Below, piece by piece: positions 59,492-64,000 of a stretch of 64,000 nucleotides of DNA. The DNA comes from Marinobacter sp. AC-23 (lineage in GTDB: Bacteria; Pseudomonadota; Gammaproteobacteria; Pseudomonadales; Oleiphilaceae), in assembly GCF_001858325.1 (NCBI RefSeq), contig NZ_MBPP01000019.1:1-64000 (forward strand). The letters run 5' to 3'. The translations under genes and the position numbers were made by a program. Under the pieces are notes generated by a model, which saw only the letters and a program-made list of their open reading frames with translations, was not told the DNA's origin and searched no databases. Positions within the stretch are counted from its first letter, which is position 1. Each line of letters opens with the position of its first letter.

Positions 59492-60100
59492 TTATGCACC
59501 CTTCTTCTCGTAGGCTGTGCCCCATCCCCAGGCGCCGGAACCGAAACCACGGCTCACGACACGCTGGCGATAGATATCTGCCACCTCGTTGCCGTCACCG
59601 GCCAGCAGGGCTTTGGTCGAGCACATTTCCGCGCAAAGGGGAAGTTTGCCCTCGGCAATACGGTTGCGTCCGTACTTGGCGAACTCGGCTGCTGAGTTGT
59701 CTTCTTCGGGACCGCCTGCACAGAACGTGCATTTATCCATCTTGCCCCGGCTGCCAAAATTACCCGCTTGCGGGAATTGGGGCGCACCGAAGGGGCAAGC
59801 GTAGAAGCAGTACCCACAACCGATACAAAGATCCTTGGAGTGCAGAACGATTCCGTCTTCAGTCTGGTAGAAGCAGTCGACCGGGCAGACGGCCATGCAA
59901 GGCGCGTCTGAGCAGTGCATGCAGGCTACCGAGATCGAACGTTCGCCCGGCTTACCATCTTCGATGGTCACCACGCGTCGACGGTTAATACCCCAGGGGA
60001 CTTCATTCTCATTCTTACAGGCCGTCACGCAAGCATTGCATTCGATGCAGCGTTCGGCATCGCAAAGGAATTTTGCGCGTGCTTGTCCTTCAAGTGCCAT
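59492..60100 (-). CDS. Formate dehydrogenase beta (iron-sulfur) subunit
   Basis: A 202-residue ferredoxin-like subunit with four cysteine groups: CDAERCIECNACVTAC, CMHCSDAPCMAVCP, CIGCGYCFYACPFG and CTFC...CAEMC. These fit four [4Fe-4S] clusters linking the catalytic and membrane subunits. It lacks the C-terminal membrane helix of E. coli FdnH. It lies 15 bases after the alpha subunit gene. Confidence 0.93.
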   Translation of the reverse strand: MALEGQARAKFLCDAERCIECNACVTACKNENEVPWGINRRRVVTIEDGKPGERSISVACMHCSDAPCMAVCPVDCFYQTEDGIVLHSKDLCIGCGYCFYACPFGAPQFPQAGNFGSRGKMDKCTFCAGGPEEDNSAAEFAKYGRNRIAEGKLPLCAEMCSTKALLAGDGNEVADIYRQRVVSRGFGSGAWGWGTAYEKKGA

Positions 60101-60115
60101 GGTCTACACCTCTTG

Positions 60116-63001
60116 TTATGCCGGCATAATCGAACACAGGGTGGCTTTGGTCTCTTGCATCTGCGTGACCGAGTCATACCCGTATGTTTGAACAACGTTT
60201 GTAGATTCACCCAGAACGTAAGGATCAGAGCCCTTGGGATACTTATCCCTCAGCGACTTACCCTCCAGGTGCCCGCCGAAGTGAAACGGCATGAAAGCTA
60301 CGCCTTCGCCGACACGTTCGGTCACCATTGCCTTGACCTTGATGCGCCCGCCTTCCGGTCCGGATACCCAGACGTCTTTGCCGTCGCGAATGTTCAGGTT
60401 GTTCGCATCACGCGTATTCACCTCAATGAACATGTCCTGCTGCAATTCGGCCAGCCAGGGGTTGGAACGCGTCTCGTCACCGCCACCTTCGTACTCGACC
60501 AGACGGCCGGAAGTCAGAATGATGGGGAATTCCTTGCTGAAGTCCTTCTTCTGAATAGACTCGTACAAGGTCGGAACGCGCCAGAACGTCTTGTCCTCAT
60601 AGGTCGGATAATCAACGACCAGGTCACGACGGTTGGTGTAGAGCGGCTCGCGATGAACTGGCACTGGATCAGGGAAGTTCCAGACCACAGTACGCGCTTT
60701 GGCGTTTCCGAAGGGTGCGCATTCGTGCTTGATTGCGACACGCTGGATACCCCCTGAAAGATCCGTCTTCCAGTTGGTCTCGGGACCGGCCAGCGCTTCA
60801 ATGCTGGCACGTTCCTCAGCCGTCAAATCACCATCCCAACCCAGATCCATCAACATCTGCATCGTGAACTCAGGGTACCCGTCCTTGATATCCGAGTTTT
60901 TCGAGTAAACGCCTTCTGCCAGCAGGTTTTCACCGTTGCGCTCGACACCAAACCGGGCTCGGAAAGTGAGACCGCCCTTGGACACTGGCAAGGACATATC
61001 GTAAAGAATCGGTGTTCCAGGGTGGTTCATTTCTGCCGTGCCCCAGCAAGGCCAGGGCAGACCATAGATGTCTCCATCGCAAGGTCCTCCATTTGCACGA
61101 AGGGTGGTCTTGTCGAAGTGGTGCTGGTACTGCATGTGTTTTTTGAGACGCTCAGGCGATTGCCCCGTGTAGCCGATGGTCCACATGCCACGATTGAATT
61201 CACGAGTGATGTCCTCGATTACCGGCTCGTCACCTTCAATGGCAATGTTGCGGAACATGCGATCGGTGAAACCGAACTTGTCCGAAAACAGCTTCATGAT
61301 CTCGTGATCAACTTTCGAGTCAAACAGTGGCTCGACGACTTTTTCACGCCACTGAAGCGAACGGTTGGAAGCGGTTACCGAGCCTGATGTCTCGAACTGG
61401 GTGGTCGTTGGCAGCAGGTAGGCGCCATCCTTGCGATCGTGCAGCACGGCTGAAACGGTGGGGAAGGGATCCACAACGACCAGCAGGTCCAGCTTCTCCA
61501 TCGCTTCCTTCATTTCCAGCATTCGGGTTTGAGAGTTGGGCGCGTGGCCCCAGAGCACCATGGCCCGGGTGTTGTCCGGCTGACCCAGATTTTCCTTGGC
61601 TTCAAGTACACCGTCGATCCAGCGCGAAACCGGAATCCCCTTCTCGTTCATCATGGCTTTGGACTTGCCGTTTTTGTCCCACACGGCAAATCGGCCCTTC
61701 AGCCAATCCGCGTCTTCCTCCCAGACTCGCGCCCAGTGGCCCCAGGCGCCAGCGCTCAGACCGTAATAGCCTGGCAAGGTATCGGCCAGAACACCCAGAT
61801 CCGTGGCGCCCTGAACGTTGTCGTGTCCGCGGAAGATGTTGGTGCCGCCGCCGGGAGCCCCCATGTTGCCCAGCGCCAACTGAAGGATGCAATACGCACG
61901 GGTGTTGTTGTTGCCGTTGGAGTGCTGGGTACCACCCATGCACCAGATCACCGTACCCGGGCGATTATTGGCCAGGGTGCGGGCGACACGCTCAAGCTGG
62001 GCGCCCGGCGCACCGGTTACGCGCTCAACTTCTTCCGGATTCCAGCGTTTCACCTCTTGACGGATCTCATCCATGCCCCAAACCCGGGTGCGGATAAACT
62101 CCTTATCTTCCCATTTGTTTTCGAAGATGTGCCACAAGATGCCCCACACCAGCGCAACGTCTGAGCCCGGCCGGAAACGAACGAACTCATCGGCGTGAGC
62201 TGCGGTACGTGTGAAGCGCGGATCACAGACGATCAGCGGCGCGTTGTTTTCTTCCTTGGCTTTCAAAAGATGCAGCAACGACACCGGGTGCGCTTCGGCG
62301 GGGTTGCCGCCGATGATGAAGATCGCCTTGGAGTTGTGGATGTCGTTGTACGAGTTGGTCATCGCACCGTAGCCCCAGGTGTTGGCTACGCCTGCGACCG
62401 TTGTCGAGTGGCAAATCCGGGCCTGGTGATCGACGTTATTGGTGCCCCAGTACGCCGCGAATTTACGGTAAAGATAAGACTGCTCATTGTTGAACTTGGC
62501 GCTACCCAGCCAATAGACCGAGTCAGGCCCGCTTTCCTCGCGGATCTGAAGCATCTTGTCGCCAATTTCGTTGATTGCCTGATCCCAGGGAATCTTCTGC
62601 CACTGGCCGTTGACCATTTTCATGGGAGACTTGAGACGACGTTCGCCGTGGGCATGCTCGCGCACTGAAGCGCCCTTGGCGCAGTGAGCACCCAAATTAA
62701 AGGGGCTGTCCCAGCCTGGTTCCTGACCAACCCATACGCCACTCTGAACTTCGGCTTCGACGGTACAGCCTACCGAGCAGTGCGTACATACCGATTTTTT
62801 GAGGACAACTTCGCCGCCACCGGTCGACGGGGTCGCAGCTTCAACCCTTCCCGACGTCAGCGATAAAGCCGCCATGCCACCCACTGCAACACCGGAAGCC
62901 GTTAAAAATTGACGGCGATCCAACGTCTTTGCAGCGAGAGATGAAAGCAAAGAGCCTGCACGGGAGCGTTTCGCTACCCCGTTGGTCTTCTTCCTTAACA
63001 T
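60116..63001 (-). CDS. Formate dehydrogenase alpha subunit (molybdopterin, cysteine type)
   Basis: A catalytic subunit of about 961 residues. A twin-arginine signal (DRRQFLTASGVAVGGMAALS) predicts export to the periplasm after folding. A [4Fe-4S] cluster follows (CTHCSVGCTVEAEV). The active-site segment is HQARICHSTTVAGVANTWGYGAMTN, where Cys takes the place of selenocysteine. IFIIGGNPAEAHPV and a C-terminal MoCo domain (ILTSGRLVEYEGGGDETRSNPWLAEL) are intact. An ATG at 63052 is an alternative start. The TorD gene and TAT protein upstream fit its assembly. Confidence 0.93.
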   Translation of the reverse strand: MLRKKTNGVAKRSRAGSLLSSLAAKTLDRRQFLTASGVAVGGMAALSLTSGRVEAATPSTGGGEVVLKKSVCTHCSVGCTVEAEVQSGVWVGQEPGWDSPFNLGAHCAKGASVREHAHGERRLKSPMKMVNGQWQKIPWDQAINEIGDKMLQIREESGPDSVYWLGSAKFNNEQSYLYRKFAAYWGTNNVDHQARICHSTTVAGVANTWGYGAMTNSYNDIHNSKAIFIIGGNPAEAHPVSLLHLLKAKEENNAPLIVCDPRFTRTAAHADEFVRFRPGSDVALVWGILWHIFENKWEDKEFIRTRVWGMDEIRQEVKRWNPEEVERVTGAPGAQLERVARTLANNRPGTVIWCMGGTQHSNGNNNTRAYCILQLALGNMGAPGGGTNIFRGHDNVQGATDLGVLADTLPGYYGLSAGAWGHWARVWEEDADWLKGRFAVWDKNGKSKAMMNEKGIPVSRWIDGVLEAKENLGQPDNTRAMVLWGHAPNSQTRMLEMKEAMEKLDLLVVVDPFPTVSAVLHDRKDGAYLLPTTTQFETSGSVTASNRSLQWREKVVEPLFDSKVDHEIMKLFSDKFGFTDRMFRNIAIEGDEPVIEDITREFNRGMWTIGYTGQSPERLKKHMQYQHHFDKTTLRANGGPCDGDIYGLPWPCWGTAEMNHPGTPILYDMSLPVSKGGLTFRARFGVERNGENLLAEGVYSKNSDIKDGYPEFTMQMLMDLGWDGDLTAEERASIEALAGPETNWKTDLSGGIQRVAIKHECAPFGNAKARTVVWNFPDPVPVHREPLYTNRRDLVVDYPTYEDKTFWRVPTLYESIQKKDFSKEFPIILTSGRLVEYEGGGDETRSNPWLAELQQDMFIEVNTRDANNLNIRDGKDVWVSGPEGGRIKVKAMVTERVGEGVAFMPFHFGGHLEGKSLRDKYPKGSDPYVLGESTNVVQTYGYDSVTQMQETKATLCSIMPA

Positions 63002-63090
63002 GTCTCTTACCCCTCTCGTTGTTATTCTCGTTTTTTCTGGAGGTGTGGTCATCCAAGAGCATCACGCAACCTTGAATGATTCACGCTTCC

Positions 63091-63282
63091 TCAAAAGCGA
63101 GCCGATTCGAAATACTTACGCGTGTGTTCAGTGTCACGCAGGCCGCGGCTTTTCGGTACGTTTTGTTTGACGACCTCCGCTGCGGCGTTCGGTGCAACCG
63201 CCATTGCAACGGCAGCCGGAGCTGCAACTGCTGCCATTTTCAAGAAACGGCGACGGCTGTTTTCACGCTTCGGGTTGTCCAT
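63091..63282 (-). CDS. Formate dehydrogenase region TAT-target small protein
   Basis: A 63-residue protein of the small TAT-signal family found beside formate dehydrogenases. The twin-arginine signal NSRRRFLKMAAVAAPAAVAMAVA is followed by about 35 residues rich in charge. GGAGG precedes the ATG at 63282; an earlier ATG at 63297 is unsupported. Function is unknown, but the position between torD and the alpha gene is conserved in many operons. Confidence 0.85.
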   Translation of the reverse strand: MDNPKRENSRRRFLKMAAVAAPAAVAMAVAPNAAAEVVKQNVPKSRGLRDTEHTRKYFESARF

Positions 63283-63326
63283 AGGACACCTCCCCACGGG
63301 TTAAGGAATCATTCAGATCCCGGTTA

Positions 63327-63935
63327 CTAAATTGCAAAGGCATCTGCTTCTACAGCCATGAAAGCCCGCCCCAGCGAGCCCACCGGGCCGTAGAAGATGG
63401 CACTTTGCGCTTCTTCCAAATCAGTAAAAAACAATTCCGCCCACTTTGCCAAGTGTGTGTCAAAAAAGGCTTTTTGCGACGGCAGATCATTGTCGCAGGG
63501 AAATTCGCCGATAATGATCCCTGCCATGATTTCGCACAGGGTGCCAATATGATCTTCCGGTTCTTTGACATCGCTGCGGGCTTTGATGCCCCTGGCCATA
63601 AGATCGGTACGCAGCGCTGCAAGTGGCTTCTCATTCAAAAAACCGGTGAGGTAATAGCTGGTGTAAGGAAGCAATTCGCCACGACCGAGCCCGACAAAAA
63701 GGTTGTTGTACTCACGCTCGGCGTCATAGGGATTGGTGCGTTCCGCAAGCACAGCCACGTTTTTGCAGGCCGCGCCCAGAGGGGTGTCGTCACCCTGCAA
63801 AGACGCCAACCCTTTCAACAGCTCACTCGAAGGCGGGCCGGAAAGCAGGACGCCCAGAAGCTGATAGATCTGGGCCCGGGCGCGATCCTCTTCGGTGACC
63901 GAACGCGGGCATTGAATTTCCGCTGTGTTGTTCAA
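63327..63935 (-). CDS. TorD/DmsD-type chaperone for formate dehydrogenase
   Basis: A 202-residue all-helical protein of the TorD/NarJ redox-enzyme maturation family. It shows ARAQIYQLLGVLLSGPP near the N-terminus and the family core EREYNNLFVGLGRGELLPYTSYYLTGFLNEKPLAALR, followed by EPEDHIGTLCEIMAGII. It would bind the TAT signal of the alpha subunit until the cofactor is inserted. It heads the operon; the promoter should lie at 63936-64000 or beyond the window. Confidence 0.88.
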   Translation of the reverse strand: MNNTAEIQCPRSVTEEDRARAQIYQLLGVLLSGPPSSELLKGLASLQGDDTPLGAACKNVAVLAERTNPYDAEREYNNLFVGLGRGELLPYTSYYLTGFLNEKPLAALRTDLMARGIKARSDVKEPEDHIGTLCEIMAGIIIGEFPCDNDLPSQKAFFDTHLAKWAELFFTDLEEAQSAIFYGPVGSLGRAFMAVEADAFAI

Positions 63936-64000
63936 ATCGTGTCCCTTTAATTATTATTTGCAGTCTGACCTACTAGTCTAGTACACACACAAGATTAGTG

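Noticed and set aside
62390..62450. Selenocysteine in the formate dehydrogenase active site
   Set aside because: The active-site segment reads ARICHSTT with a normal cysteine codon and the frame has no internal TGA, so this is the Cys-type enzyme.

Overview
The window looks like a chromosomal segment of a marine gammaproteobacterium close to Marinobacter. GC content is moderate and the housekeeping genes have Pseudomonas-type neighbourhoods: hemW/trmB, comM-ubiK-glnK-amtB, xerC-DUF484-dapF-lysA-lptM-cyaA, argH, algZ-algR-hemC-hemD-hemX-hemY, and ubiD next to rho. The genus is inferred from gene order and protein flavour and has not been tested by a search. I see no tRNA, rRNA, CRISPR array, complete insertion sequence or prophage.

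Layout. 1-5.5 kb: end of hemW, a small membrane protein, trmB, comM, ubiK, and a nitrogen-regulated glnK-amtB unit with a visible NtrC site and sigma-54 promoter. 5.6-11.6 kb: an accessory island that looks like an orphan type VI secretion effector module. It holds a DUF4123 adaptor, an alpha/beta-hydrolase lipase and a membrane-anchored WD40-like putative immunity protein, followed by a second cassette in which the lipase is a remnant and the WD40 gene is kept. 11.6-19.8 kb: polyamine synthesis (speE, speA), an ECF11-type sigma factor with a ChrR-type zinc anti-sigma, tcdA, a CPA antiporter and a quinone-oxidoreductase-like gene. 19.9-29.4 kb: thioesterase, beta-propeller lactonase-like protein, YbfF-like hydrolase, an unannotated 30-codon gene facing an AraC regulator, cardiolipin synthase, a GntR regulator, a patatin/beta-barrel protein and two uncharacterised proteins. 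29.4-44.9 kb: signalling (solute-binding-domain histidine kinase, GGDEF cyclase, class I adenylate cyclase, degenerate GGDEF-EAL protein) mixed with xerC, DUF484, dapF, lysA, lptM and argH. 45-51 kb: algZ-algR-hemCDXY, closed by a strong bidirectional terminator. 51-55.2 kb: a ferredoxin-type flavin reductase, ubiD, a long inverted-repeat element and rho. 55.3-64 kb: molybdopterin genes moaB-moeA-moaD-moaE converging on a formate dehydrogenase operon (TorD chaperone, small TAT protein, alpha, beta and gamma subunits, a 42-codon gene, a TusA-like protein).

Functional links. Molybdenum-cofactor genes sit beside a molybdenum enzyme and its chaperone. glnK-amtB couples ammonium uptake to nitrogen status. 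The sigma/ChrR pair appears autoregulated. The island at 5.6-11.6 kb is the best candidate for an undescribed system, and the AraC/30-residue peptide pair is the second.

A warning about the sequence: thirteen genes, including the essential gene rho, are broken by apparent frameshifts. Every one of about 18 breaks is a missing single base, mostly in short G, C, A or T runs. Adding the bases back restores lengths divisible by three and family-typical sizes. I therefore treat these genes as probably intact in the organism and damaged by sequencing or assembly error.
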